Source: Lewinellaceae bacterium
Lineage (GTDB): Bacteria > Bacteroidota > Bacteroidia > Chitinophagales > Saprospiraceae
Length of the DNA stretch: 64,000 bases
Assembly (NCBI GenBank): GCA_020636075.1
Contig: JACJYO010000006.1
Coordinates: forward strand, 124,001 to 188,000
Direction: 5' to 3'
Made by a program: the position numbers and the translations under genes. The notes beneath the pieces are model-generated. The model was not told the origin of the DNA and searched no databases. It worked only from the letters and a program-made list of their open reading frames with translations. Shown piece by piece: positions 41,672-50,446 of the stretch. The stretch's first letter is position 1. Each line of letters begins with the position of its first letter.

Positions 41672-44600
41672 TTATTTTTTCCCAAACAACAAAAAGTCAT
41701 GCCCCTGAAAATTGCATAAGTACAAGTCGGGAACCCCGTCGCCGTTAAAGTCAGCCACTTCGATATCCAGCCCGTCGCCGCGGCAACTGACTGGGAATAC
41801 CGCCTCCGTTGGCCGGCTGAATACGCCCTTGCCATCGTTAAAGCAGGCGGTATAACTGGCGCCGAAGCTGTTGGCAGTGAGCAGGTCGGGCGCACCGTCG
41901 CCATTCAGGTCGAGAAATTTGGCGTCGAGGGTATGGGCGGTTTCCTTGGGCAGCCGGGCGGCCGTTTCGTCCCGGAAAACACCTTTGCCATCGTTGATAA
42001 ACAGGCGGTTTTGGCTGTCCTTGTTTTGGCGGAAATTCACATTGGCGAGGAAGAGGTCGGGATCGCCGTCGCCATCTACATCGGCGAGCCGGGCTTCCCG
42101 GGTTTCCCATTTTCCGGGTTCCAACGGCAGGCGTGTTGCAGTTTCGTCGGTGAAAATTCCCTGGCCGTTGTTGATGAGGATTTCGCAGTCGTCTTCATTG
42201 GCCACAATCAGATCGAGGTCGCCGTCGCCATCGATGTCCCCCAATTCGAGGTCCTGGGTTGCTTTCATGCTTGCGGGCAGGCGCACAGCGGTGGCCTCGG
42301 TCCAGTTGCCCTTGCCGTCGTTGAGCAGGCAGACATTTTGGCCGCCACGTCCTTGCCGGTCGGGCGTATTTCCAATGAGCAGGTCTGGTGCACCGTCGCC
42401 GTTCAAATCGGTTGCGGCTACGGCATTGGAGGTGCCTCGCGCGGGTAGTTTGTAGGAAATGTCCCGGAACACGCCCTTGCCGTCATTTTCAAAATACTCG
42501 TTCAGCTGATCGTCTTCGCTCACAAAAATCAAGTCGGGGTCGCCGTCGCCGTCGAAATCGACCAGGGCGATATCCTCGCTGTCGTGTTTCCGGAATGGCA
42601 GCCGTCCCTGGGTACCGTCGGTGAAGCGGCCCTGCCCATCGTTGAGGAGCAGGATGTTGAAATTGTGCTCGTTGGCAACCACGATATCCAGGTCGCCGTC
42701 GGCATCCACATCAGCCACGGCAGCGTCCATACTGCGGCCCAGCAAGGCCATTATGGGCAGGTTGATGGCCGACACATCTTCAAAAAATGCCGTCTCCTGT
42801 CGATTCCGTTTGCGGAAACGTTCGAAAGGCTGGTCGGCATTCCAGGCGGGAAAATGATCGGATTGCGTCAGCATTTTCCCGGCTTCAAAAATCAGTTCAG
42901 CATCTTGCCAGATACCGCTGCAGTCGAAGTCGGCTGTGTATTCATCGGTGGGTTGGTGGTATTTTCCCATGTAGTCCATGAGTTGGCGCATCCAGGCGGC
43001 ACTGTCGGCGGCTCCGATGGCGCCTACGGCAAATTCCGCGGGTATGCCCACCTCAGCGAGCGGAAAATGGTCGGAGCGGAAAAAGATGCTGTTTTTGATA
43101 TTGTCTTCGGTGTTGGGAATCAGCATTCGGCCTTGCATGCGGGCAGCCTCTTCCAGGTAACCGTCGAGTTCGGAGCGGCCGTAAACAACCCCGGTCACGT
43201 ATTTCGTTTTTCCGTAGGGAAAATGCGCGTCCATGTTGAACGCTGCCGCGGTTTTTCCCAGCGGGAAGAGCGGGTACGCGGCGTACCAAACGGCCCCGAG
43301 CAAACCCATCTCTTCGGCAGTGGTTGCTACGAACAGCACCGAGCGCCGGGGCGGTTCGGGCATGGACTTGTAGGCCCGGGCAATCTCGATAAGGGCGGCT
43401 GTGCCGGAAGCGTTGTCCACCGCACCGTTGTAAATGCTGTCGCCGTCGATGGCCGCGCCAATACCCACATGGTCGTAATGTGCCGTGTAGACCACTACTT
43501 CGTCGGCTTTGTCGGTGCCCGGCAGCAAGCCAACCACATTGGCTGCGGGGATATCACGCCAGGTATTGGAAAATGCAAATCCGGTGCGCACGGGCAATTC
43601 CAGGGCTTTGAATCCGGGTTTCAGCGCCTCCTGTTCGAAAGCGTATTGCTTGAACCCGGCCAATTGAAAAAGTTGCTCCGCTGCATTGGTGGCGATCATG
43701 CCCCCAAAATCAAGTTGCGCGTCGCCGGGTTTTCGTTTGATAAAAATATCCGACTGTCCGTAAGATGCGCCGAGCGATTCCCAGTTCCAGAAATTGTGGT
43801 CCGGTTGGTGGTAAATGAGGAATAAACCCGCGGCACCCCGGCTTAGGGCTTCGTTTCGTTTGTAAAACGACTGCCCGTAAAGGTTGGCGGCGGGGTCGCC
43901 TTTCCAGCGTGTGGAGTCGACGCCGTAGGCATCGGGCGTGCCGCTCAGGGCCACCACGATCTTGCCACGCACATCAGCCTGGGCGTAATCATCCCAGCCG
44001 ATTTCAGGCGCGTGGATACCGAAGCCAACGAATACCAATTGCCGTTCGCCGGTGCGGATGGACTCCTGCGCCTTTCGCGAACTGAGCAGGAAATCGCGAC
44101 GATGCTGCCAGTCGAGGCTGCCGTTTTTGCCCAGCAGACGGATGCTGACCGGCGGAATGGTTGAAAATTCGGCCAGATCGACGGGCTGGTAGTAGCTGTC
44201 GCCATTGCCGGATTCGAGGCCGATTTTCCGGAATTCCTCTTTGATGTAGTGCATGGCTTTTTCGGCACCAGGAGTACCTGGCTTACGCCCTTGAAACGCG
44301 TCGGAAGCCAGGGTTTCGATGTGCTGGCAAATAGCCTCGGCAGGATTGTACACCGGCGCTGCGACGGGTGTTTTTGGTAAAATCCGTTCGGCTTGGCCAG
44401 TTGCCAGTTCGAGCGTCCAGATTTCAAAAAAGCCGGCCGGGCTTTTGCGCTGAAAAACCAGCCGCTTGCCGTCGGGCGACCAGGCTGGTGTTTCCCCTTC
44501 GATATCCTGGCCGGGTACGGGTGATTCGGGTGTGCCGCCCGGCTGCATCCAGCGCAGCAGGTATCGGCCATCCTGCTTGATCTGGAAGGCGATCCGGCTG

Positions 44601-45226
44601 CCATCGGGCGACCATGCTGGCGCATCGCCGCCGGCGCAGATGTTTTGCAGGTTGGCGCCGTCGGCATCCATGAGGAAAAGGCTGCAATGCGGTGCGGAAA
44701 AACCGGTGAACAGGATTTTCTTGCCGTCGGGCGACCAGGAAGCGTAGTAGCATACCCTGTTTTTTTCGAAGGTAAGCTGGCGCAGATCGCTGCCGTCGGG
44801 TCGGATGGTGTAGAGGTTGATGCCCGGGTATTTGCCGCCGGAGATCAGGAGCTGTTTTCCGTCGGGCGCCCAGTCGTCAGCCTGCCCGTCGGGGAGGCGG
44901 CCCTGGGTGAGGTTGGTGCGACCGGAGCCGTCGGCGTTTACGATAAACACGTCGTGCGGTTCGCTGCTGGTCAGCGGGAAGCAGTTGAACAGGATTTTCT
45001 TGCCGTCGGGCGACCAGCGCGGATGTACGTTGTGCCCGGGCAGGCCGGCAATTTTGCGTACCGCGGATCCATCGGCCCGGGCGGTATGGATTTCCGGTTT
45101 GCCGCTGGTGTCGAGCGCAAACACCAGCATTTTGCCATCAGGTGAAAAGGAGGGCTCGGTATAGTTTTGGGAAAAAACTGCCAGGCCGGGGAACAGGCAG
45201 CAGGCAAAAAGCGCAATTTGTCTCAT
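41672..45226 (-). CDS. Fusion: PD40 beta-propeller, M28 zinc peptidase and FG-GAP repeats
   Basis: The protein has 1184 residues from the ATG at 45226, just before the signal peptide (IALFACCLFPGLAVFSQ). Residues about 20-320 carry TolB-like PD40 repeats, each with a WSPDGK-type motif (six or more). About 320-810 is a family M28 aminopeptidase with a PA-type insertion. Metal ligands are visible in TAHYDHVG, DNASGTAALIEIAR, TTAEEMGLLG, NMDAHFPYG and RSDHFPLAEVG. About 830-1184 has at least seven FG-GAP/VCBS repeats (DVDADGDLDIVVAN, DFDGDGDPDLIF, DLNGDGAPDLLIGN). Each domain is common, but this order in one chain is unusual. It is probably periplasmic or surface exposed. No T9SS sorting domain is present. 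Confidence 0.9.
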   Translation of the reverse strand: MRQIALFACCLFPGLAVFSQNYTEPSFSPDGKMLVFALDTSGKPEIHTARADGSAVRKIAGLPGHNVHPRWSPDGKKILFNCFPLTSSEPHDVFIVNADGSGRTNLTQGRLPDGQADDWAPDGKQLLISGGKYPGINLYTIRPDGSDLRQLTFEKNRVCYYASWSPDGKKILFTGFSAPHCSLFLMDADGANLQNICAGGDAPAWSPDGSRIAFQIKQDGRYLLRWMQPGGTPESPVPGQDIEGETPAWSPDGKRLVFQRKSPAGFFEIWTLELATGQAERILPKTPVAAPVYNPAEAICQHIETLASDAFQGRKPGTPGAEKAMHYIKEEFRKIGLESGNGDSYYQPVDLAEFSTIPPVSIRLLGKNGSLDWQHRRDFLLSSRKAQESIRTGERQLVFVGFGIHAPEIGWDDYAQADVRGKIVVALSGTPDAYGVDSTRWKGDPAANLYGQSFYKRNEALSRGAAGLFLIYHQPDHNFWNWESLGASYGQSDIFIKRKPGDAQLDFGGMIATNAAEQLFQLAGFKQYAFEQEALKPGFKALELPVRTGFAFSNTWRDIPAANVVGLLPGTDKADEVVVYTAHYDHVGIGAAIDGDSIYNGAVDNASGTAALIEIARAYKSMPEPPRRSVLFVATTAEEMGLLGAVWYAAYPLFPLGKTAAAFNMDAHFPYGKTKYVTGVVYGRSELDGYLEEAARMQGRMLIPNTEDNIKNSIFFRSDHFPLAEVGIPAEFAVGAIGAADSAAWMRQLMDYMGKYHQPTDEYTADFDCSGIWQDAELIFEAGKMLTQSDHFPAWNADQPFERFRKRNRQETAFFEDVSAINLPIMALLGRSMDAAVADVDADGDLDIVVANEHNFNILLLNDGQGRFTDGTQGRLPFRKHDSEDIALVDFDGDGDPDLIFVSEDDQLNEYFENDGKGVFRDISYKLPARGTSNAVAATDLNGDGAPDLLIGNTPDRQGRGGQNVCLLNDGKGNWTEATAVRLPASMKATQDLELGDIDGDGDLDLIVANEDDCEILINNGQGIFTDETATRLPLEPGKWETREARLADVDGDGDPDLFLANVNFRQNKDSQNRLFINDGKGVFRDETAARLPKETAHTLDAKFLDLNGDGAPDLLTANSFGASYTACFNDGKGVFSRPTEAVFPVSCRGDGLDIEVADFNGDGVPDLYLCNFQGHDFLLFGKK

Positions 45227-45320
45227 GTCCGGGTATTTTTTAGGGATAAAAGTACCGGACAGCCTGAGGCAGAAATAGTAAATTTTGGACATGCGCGAAG
45301 CCGTCCAACCGGAGTTTTTT

Positions 45321-45434
45321 TTAAGGAAACCGGAAGTCGAAGGCGCCTTTGCGCAAATTGATGCCGTAATCGAGGTAGGCTTTCAGGCAAGCCAGAAAAT
45401 TGGCCCAGCCTTCGGTATTTTCAGTAAAATTAGG
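45321..45434 (-). pseudogene. C-terminal remnant of an SRPBCC/AHSA1-type protein
   Basis: Reading minus from about 45434 to the TAA at 45321-45323 gives a 37-codon open stretch containing TEGWANFLACLKAYLDYGI and LRKGAFDFRFP. This resembles the C-terminal helix of SRPBCC (START-like, AHSA1) proteins of Bacteroidota. No start or N-terminal part exists: the frame runs straight into the mscS 3' end (45430). It therefore looks like the tail of a gene whose front was lost when the mscS region was joined to it. Confidence 0.6.
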
Positions 45435-46245
45435 AGTTGTGCACATGCACATCCAACTGGGGGAACGGAATATTAATGCCTTCCGCATTGAAGGCGTTGT
45501 ACACTTTCCGGTTCATATCGAAAAACACATCCCAGTAGTCGCCGGCCATCACCCAGGTGCGTACCACCAGATTAACGGAGTTGTCGGCCAGTTCGGAGAC
45601 TGCGATGAAGGGCGCTGCCGGATCGTTCAGAATGCGGTTGTCGGCGCTGATCAGGTTTTTCAGAATGTTTTCGGCGGTTTCGGAGCTATCGCCGTAGCCA
45701 ATGCCAAAGGTCCAGTCGACCCGGCGTTTTTCTTCCGTCGAAAAGTTGGTCAGCGAGCCGGTAGACAGACCGCCATTGGGGATGAAAATGGTTTTGTTAT
45801 CGGGTGTTTTCAGGATGGTGTTGAAAATCTGGATGGCACTGACTTTTCCAAGAAAGCCCTGTGCTTCGATGACGTCGCCGACTTTGAACGGTTTGAAAAG
45901 AAGGATGATCACGCCACCGGCGAAGTTTTGCAGGGTGCCGGAGAGCGCCATGCCGATTGCCAGGCCGATTGCGCCGAGCACGGCAATGAAGGCCGTCATT
46001 TCGATGCCGATCATACCCAGCACGCTGATGGCGAGCAAGACGCGCAGCAGTGTGCTCACGGTGCCTTTGAGGAACGGGCGGAGGGATATGTCGATATCGC
46101 GATTGGCCATCAGGTTGCCCAAACCCTTGGTCAACGCTTTGATCAGCCAGCTACCGACGATCCAAATGGCAATGGCGCCGAGTACGCGCGGGGTGTACAA
46201 GAATATTAGTTCAGTGAGTTGATTTACAAGATGTTCTAAATCCAT
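45430..46245 (-). CDS. Small-conductance mechanosensitive channel MscS family
   Basis: The protein has 271 residues from the ATG at 46245. Three membrane helices are visible, the third with the Gly/Ala-rich pore pattern AVLGAIGLAIGMALSGTLQN followed by FAGGVIILLFKPFKVGDVIE, which is the MscS signature. The C-terminal cytoplasmic part contains IFIPNGGLSTGSLTNFS. MscS channels open on hypo-osmotic shock. The frame extends upstream into the AT-rich repeat copy D, so the upstream Met at 46341 is rejected. Length is typical for the E. coli-like core protein. Confidence 0.93.
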   Translation of the reverse strand: MDLEHLVNQLTELIFLYTPRVLGAIAIWIVGSWLIKALTKGLGNLMANRDIDISLRPFLKGTVSTLLRVLLAISVLGMIGIEMTAFIAVLGAIGLAIGMALSGTLQNFAGGVIILLFKPFKVGDVIEAQGFLGKVSAIQIFNTILKTPDNKTIFIPNGGLSTGSLTNFSTEEKRRVDWTFGIGYGDSSETAENILKNLISADNRILNDPAAPFIAVSELADNSVNLVVRTWVMAGDYWDVFFDMNRKVYNAFNAEGINIPFPQLDVHVHNS

Positions 46246-46302
46246 TAAAGGTGCGTTATGGTTTACGGTTTGTACCGGGTGCTCCGCAAACCAGAGAGGC
46301 TG

Positions 46303-46418
46303 GAACTTTTCCAATTTCAAATTTCCAATTTGACATTTCAAATTAAAAAATCTACATCATGCGGGAACATCCTGATCAATTTGAAATTTGAAAAGAAAAA
46401 TTTGAAATTGGAAAAGTG
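46303..46418 (+). repeat. AT-rich dispersed inverted-repeat element, copy D
   Basis: AACTTTTCCAATTTCAAATT on the left and AAATTTGAAATTGGAAAAGT on the right form imperfect long arms, with CAATTTGACATTTCAAATT inside, as in copy A. It occupies the space upstream of the mscS gene. Confidence 0.85.
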
Positions 46419-46510
46419 AACGACTCACGCTGAAGTGCTAAACACCCGGATTTAGTAAACCTAACTGTGTGAAAGGGGTATTGTTCGGGGAAAACAAGTG
46501 AAATAATGGG

Positions 46511-46864
46511 CTAATCCAGCGCCGAATACCCTTCTGCCGTAAACCTCGGCGTGCAAATACACAGGAAAATCAGCGTGCCCTCGCCGGTGTTTGTAATGCG
46601 CTGGGAGCGGCCTGTCGGAATGCGAACCAGGTCGCCTTTTTCAACAGATTGCGGGCTGCCGCCGCCGATCTCCACCTGCCCATGCCCTTCCAGGATGTAA
46701 TACGATTCATCCGCGTTCAGGCTGTGCAAGGCGGTCGTCACGCCGGGCTCTACCCGGGCCTGTGCGACGGACAATTGTGGAATATCCGCGCTGTTGAGGA
46801 TTTCCGTGATGAAACAGCGTTCTTCGGTGTAGAACTCCTTTTGGATATCGGTTTTGTAGATCAT
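46511..46864 (-). CDS. Cupin-domain protein
   Basis: The protein has 117 residues. The two cupin motifs are visible: motif 1 as ALHSLNADESYYILEGHGQV (H-x4-E type) and motif 2 as LVRIPTGRSQRITNTGEG, though the motif-2 His of metal cupins is replaced by Gln/Arg (RSQRI). It resembles small mannose-6-phosphate-isomerase-like cupins. No signal peptide. The substrate is unknown; metal binding may be weak. It follows a RibD-like gene (46917-47486) on the same strand by 52 nt. Confidence 0.85.
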   Translation of the reverse strand: MIYKTDIQKEFYTEERCFITEILNSADIPQLSVAQARVEPGVTTALHSLNADESYYILEGHGQVEIGGGSPQSVEKGDLVRIPTGRSQRITNTGEGTLIFLCICTPRFTAEGYSALD

Positions 46865-46916
46865 AGTTTGATTTTTTTAATGGCGGCATTCCAATGTTTT
46901 CGCAGAAAAACGTGCG

Positions 46917-47486
46917 TTATCCCGCTTTCAAATATTTCAGCAGCACAATACCGCCTTCAAAGGCACGCGCTTCGGCCAACGTCAGTTGTTGCCGTTGCTC
47001 CACGGAACTGAAAATGGGCAGGCCATTGCCGAGTATCACAGGATTGACGAAGAGGTTTAATTCGTCGATCAGACCGGCAGCCACCAATGAACCGACAAAC
47101 TGAGCGCCGCCATAGGCGATAATATCGCTGCCGGGCGCTTGTTTGATCCGGGCGATTTCGTCGGCCAGTGCTCCTTTTGCCAGCACGGTATTGGGCCATT
47201 CGGATTGTGCCAGTGTTTTGGTAAAAACAACTTTTGGCGTGTCGGTCATTTTGCGGGCGAAGTCGTATTCCGGGGTGCCCGGGTTCTCTGCCGCTTTAGT
47301 CCAGTGTGCAATAAAGCCCGGGGCCATGTTGCGGCCCATGACGATACAGTCGATGGGTTCGGTGAGGGCGGCGACGTAGTTTTTCAGGGCATCGTCCCAG
47401 TTCCAGGTCAGCCAGTCCAGTTCGCCATTTGGGCCGCCAATGAAACCATCGATACTGGTTTGGACTTGCAGTTTAAGGGTGCGCAT
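46917..47486 (-). CDS. Dihydrofolate reductase/RibD C-terminal family reductase
   Basis: The protein has 189 residues. The opening RTLKLQVQTSIDGFIGGPNG, the DCIVMGRNM block and the GSDIIAYGGAQFVGSLVAAGLIDEL block define the DHFR-like RibD C-terminal family (YyaP/YwjB type). Residues for NADPH binding are present, but catalytic specificity for folate is not implied. The function is typically unknown. It is probably co-transcribed with the cupin gene downstream. Confidence 0.9.
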   Translation of the reverse strand: MRTLKLQVQTSIDGFIGGPNGELDWLTWNWDDALKNYVAALTEPIDCIVMGRNMAPGFIAHWTKAAENPGTPEYDFARKMTDTPKVVFTKTLAQSEWPNTVLAKGALADEIARIKQAPGSDIIAYGGAQFVGSLVAAGLIDELNLFVNPVILGNGLPIFSSVEQRQQLTLAEARAFEGGIVLLKYLKAG

Positions 47487-47748
47487 AATTTGACAGGTTT
47501 TTGTTTGCGTGCAAAAATAGTATCAAAAAAGCGACCTCGAATAAAGTACCCGCGTCAAACCGTAAGCCGATGGTATTCCAGATCTGTGTCAGGCATAAAG
47601 GCGAAGTCCCCTCGGATGCAGCCCAATTGACTTCCGGGGAACGCCAGGCTTTTTCTGTTTGAACGTCTCAGCCAAAAAGCTGGGCTTTTGAGCAAAGCAG
47701 CCGTTTGAAAAACCCCGTGTTTTGTACTTCATTCAAAAAACGATACAA

Positions 47749-48873
47749 ATGAACAACTTACTTGAAATTGAAACATCCTGGGTGGAGCTCACCCAAACGC
47801 TCGGTAAAACCTTTGCCGAAAATGCTTCCCGCCACGACGCCGAGGGCACCTTCGTGTTTGAAAACTACAAAATACTCAAGGAGCACCGCTATTTCTCAGC
47901 GATGATCCCTGTCGAATTTGGCGGCGGCGGCATCAGCCATGCCGAAATGTGCGACATCATCCGGATACTGGCGCATTCGTGCGGATCCACCGCGCTGGCT
48001 TTGGCCATGCACCAGCACCTGATTGCCGCCACGATCTGGAAGTACAAACACAAGGGCGAGGGCGCAGCCCTGCTGGAGAAGGTTGCTCAGAACCAACTGG
48101 TGTTGATCAGTACCGGCGCGCGCGATTGGCTTGATTCAAACGGCAGCATGGAAAAAACCGAGGGCGGCTACCTGCTTTCCGGGAAGAAACATTTCGCGAG
48201 TCAATCCATTGCCGGCGATGTCGCGGTGACCAGCGCACCTTACCAAAACCCGGAAGGGCAGTGGTCGGTGCTGCATTTTTCGGTGCCGATGAAAGCCAAA
48301 GGGGTGTCGGTGCTGGATGACTGGGATACGCTGGGCATGCGTGCAACGGGCTCGCAAACCATCGTTTTTGACAACGTATTTGTTCCCGATGCCGCCATTG
48401 CACTGGAACGGCCGCGTACAGGCTACCACCCTGTTTGGGATGTGGTGCTCACGGTGGCCATGCCGTTGATCATGTCGGCCTATGTGGGCCTTGCCGAAAA
48501 AGCCATGGAGATCGCGCTGACCGTCGGTAAAAAATACCAGCGCAACCAAAAGCACCTGGCTTACATCATGGGCAAACTCAACAACACCCTGGTGGGCGCG
48601 CAAATTCAGTGGCAGGCGATGCACGCGCTGACAAACAATGTTGACTTCAAACCCAATAGCGACATTACGGTTAAGATGCTGAGCCTGAAAACCAATGTCT
48701 CGGATGCCTGCATGCAGACGGTTTCTGAAGCCATGGATGCAATTGGCGGGCAGAGTTTTTACAAGAAAAATCAACTCGAACGCCTGTTTCGCGATGTTCA
48801 GGCTGCACCGTTCCACCCGCTTCCCAAGTGGGACCAGTATGCCTTCACCGGCGAAAAGCTCCTGGCTGATTAG
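47749..48873 (+). CDS. Acyl-CoA dehydrogenase family flavoprotein
   Basis: The protein has 374 residues from the ATG at 47749. Typical blocks are HSCGSTALALAMHQHL, GGYLLSGKKHFASQS, DTLGMRATGSQTIVFDNVFV and the C-terminal QTVSEAMDAIGGQSFYKKNQ with ERLFRDVQAAPFHP. The absence of the usual CoA-type C-terminal Glu pattern and the ending FRDVQAAPFHP suggest a member near the HpaB/DszC-like monooxygenase-type branch of the superfamily, so classic beta-oxidation is not certain. FAD-dependent, cytoplasmic. It is a single gene after the divergent RibD-like gene. Confidence 0.85.
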   Translation: MNNLLEIETSWVELTQTLGKTFAENASRHDAEGTFVFENYKILKEHRYFSAMIPVEFGGGGISHAEMCDIIRILAHSCGSTALALAMHQHLIAATIWKYKHKGEGAALLEKVAQNQLVLISTGARDWLDSNGSMEKTEGGYLLSGKKHFASQSIAGDVAVTSAPYQNPEGQWSVLHFSVPMKAKGVSVLDDWDTLGMRATGSQTIVFDNVFVPDAAIALERPRTGYHPVWDVVLTVAMPLIMSAYVGLAEKAMEIALTVGKKYQRNQKHLAYIMGKLNNTLVGAQIQWQAMHALTNNVDFKPNSDITVKMLSLKTNVSDACMQTVSEAMDAIGGQSFYKKNQLERLFRDVQAAPFHPLPKWDQYAFTGEKLLAD

Positions 48874-49020
48874 GCACCCGGTTTTCACGATATTTTCCGG
48901 TTGCTCTCGAAAACTGCAACCATTGGAACCTTACCCTGGTCTGACAGGCCGAGGTGGTAAAGCATTACGAGCAGTTTTGGGGAGCAACCGGATAACTACA
49001 AGTTTTTCAAACAATACCTT

Positions 49021-49647
49021 ATGAAAGCGAATCCCAGTGCAGCGCAGGTAAACGAAAAAAACGCGTTTACGACAACGATTGCAAAACGTACACAAACAAC
49101 AGACCCAGGGACCGGCAGTGCAGACTCGGTTCCGAACTGGATGCCTTACCGGATTCCGATTTCCCTGCTGACAGAAAAAGCATTCACTGAAATAGCCACT
49201 GGCCGGATCCCCAATTTTCAGCGGCTCTGCCGCAATCTTTCCAAAACCATAGACCCGTCGCAGGAATCTTTCTCGGCCCTCCAGTTTCTGGATGCCCTGG
49301 TGCAGCATTCCTTCAATGATCCGGCTGATATCCAGCGCGTTTTGGAACACACGGACTCCAGCCATGTGCTCGTCCAAAATGATTTCCTGAAAGTGATCCT
49401 GATCCGCTGGCAGCCCGGCCAGGCGAGCAAGCTTCATGGACACGCCGCCGGCGGTTGTGTGTTTAAAGTGTTGCACGGTACGGTGGAAGAAAGTCGCTAT
49501 GCAGCAAGTGCCCCGGAAACCCTGTTGGCCCGCAATACCTACTTCGCCGGCAACATGGCTTACATCGACGACCGGATGGGCCTGCACGTGGTGCGGAATG
49601 TAGGGGAGGAGCCTGCGGTGACGATGCATTTGTATACGCAGGGGTAG
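49021..49647 (+). CDS. Cysteine dioxygenase-like cupin protein
   Basis: The protein has 208 residues. The segment VILIRWQPGQASKLHGH matches the iron-binding cupin motif of cysteine dioxygenase (His139, His141); His189 in MGLHVVRN is the expected third His. Cys146 follows in CVFKVLHG, near the position of the Cys of the Cys-Tyr crosslink. Cysteine dioxygenase oxidises cysteine to cysteine sulfinate, but bacterial members also act on other thiols such as 3-mercaptopropionate. The N-terminal 40 residues are low in conservation; a Met at 41 is an alternative start. Confidence 0.8.
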   Translation: MKANPSAAQVNEKNAFTTTIAKRTQTTDPGTGSADSVPNWMPYRIPISLLTEKAFTEIATGRIPNFQRLCRNLSKTIDPSQESFSALQFLDALVQHSFNDPADIQRVLEHTDSSHVLVQNDFLKVILIRWQPGQASKLHGHAAGGCVFKVLHGTVEESRYAASAPETLLARNTYFAGNMAYIDDRMGLHVVRNVGEEPAVTMHLYTQG

Positions 49648-49764
49648 GAACAGGGTACCTTCAGGTCTTTTGATATATTTATAATATTGGACTTTCTTGA
49701 TTGCTTTACAGGCGATATTTGATATCAACAGGATAAAGAAAATGTAGTGATGCACAAAAAAGCC

Positions 49765-49772
49765 TAAATTTG
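49765..49772 (+). promoter_or_regulatory. -7 element upstream of the small gene/HNH nuclease pair
   Basis: TAAATTTG matches TAnnTTTG and lies 15 nt before the ATG at 49788. No clear TTG is present at the expected upstream spacing. Confidence 0.5.
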
Positions 49773-49787
49773 TATAAACTCAACGTT

Positions 49788-50027
49788 ATGACTGCATCTG
49801 CTGCATACGATACTGTTGCTGATTTTCTGGCTAGTATGGACCCTGTCCGGATACTGGAGTTGCACGCTCCAGATTCCATGCAACAACGGCTGGAAGAATT
49901 GATCGAGAAAGAAAAGGAAACAGGCCTGAATAAGGATGAAAAGGATGAATTAGATCATTATATTGTTCTGGAACGATTAATTCGATTGGCTAAAGCAAAT
50001 GCCTATTTGCGCCTTGCAAAGAAATGA
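49788..50027 (+). CDS. Small protein coupled to an HNH nuclease
   Basis: The protein has 79 residues, acidic and helical (QQRLEELIEKEKETGLNKDE, DELDHYIVLERLIRLAKANA). I do not recognise a named family. Similar small helical proteins are common directly before HNH-nuclease genes in Bacteroidota and Cyanobacteria. The stop overlaps the next ATG by 4 nt (ATGA), so translation is coupled. It might be an antitoxin or a protein partner of the nuclease, inferred only from position. Confidence 0.65.
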   Translation: MTASAAYDTVADFLASMDPVRILELHAPDSMQQRLEELIEKEKETGLNKDEKDELDHYIVLERLIRLAKANAYLRLAKK

Positions 50028-50440
50028 GTATAAAAATTCCGGATAGCCTTCGACGTGAAATTGCGAGTCGTGCAGCATTTTGCTGTGAATATTGCCGCTT
50101 ACCTGAACAAGCGGCATTTTTTTCCTTCCATGTTGATCATATTATTAGCCTTAGGCACGGAGGAAAAACGGAACTGGATAACCTTGCATTTGCTTGTCCG
50201 ATTTGCAATCGGAATAAAGGGACTGATTTAGGTACCCTGTCCGGTAATCCACCAAAATTGACACGTTTTTTCAATCCTCGCATTGATCACTGGAGCGATC
50301 ACTTTTATATAGAACAGACCGGGGAAATAATATCAAAAACGGAGGTTGGGGAAGCAACCCTTACGTTTTTAGATTTCAACTATCCGGATGCAGTAATCGA
50401 GCGCAAGAAGCTGCTTTTGTCAGGCGTATTGCCCGTTTAG
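50024..50440 (+). CDS. HNH endonuclease
   Basis: The protein has 138 residues. The HNH core is complete: CCEYC (Cys21, Cys24) and CPICN (Cys58, Cys61) supply structural zinc ligands, HVDHIISLRHGG holds the catalytic His39, and ELDNLAF the Asn53. It resembles the stand-alone Bacteroidota/Cyanobacteria HNH proteins rather than homing endonucleases. Translation is coupled to the small acidic gene upstream. Such pairs may be toxin-antitoxin-like or mobile. It ends 6 bp before the stop of the convergent exonuclease gene. Base composition is a little more AT-rich than its neighbours. Confidence 0.9.
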   Translation: MSIKIPDSLRREIASRAAFCCEYCRLPEQAAFFSFHVDHIISLRHGGKTELDNLAFACPICNRNKGTDLGTLSGNPPKLTRFFNPRIDHWSDHFYIEQTGEIISKTEVGEATLTFLDFNYPDAVIERKKLLLSGVLPV

Positions 50441-50446
50441 ACGAAT

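Noticed and set aside
42584..43825. 413-codon plus-strand frame opposite the fusion protease
   Set aside because: It is antisense to the M28 and FG-GAP region, which has conserved motifs in the other frame.
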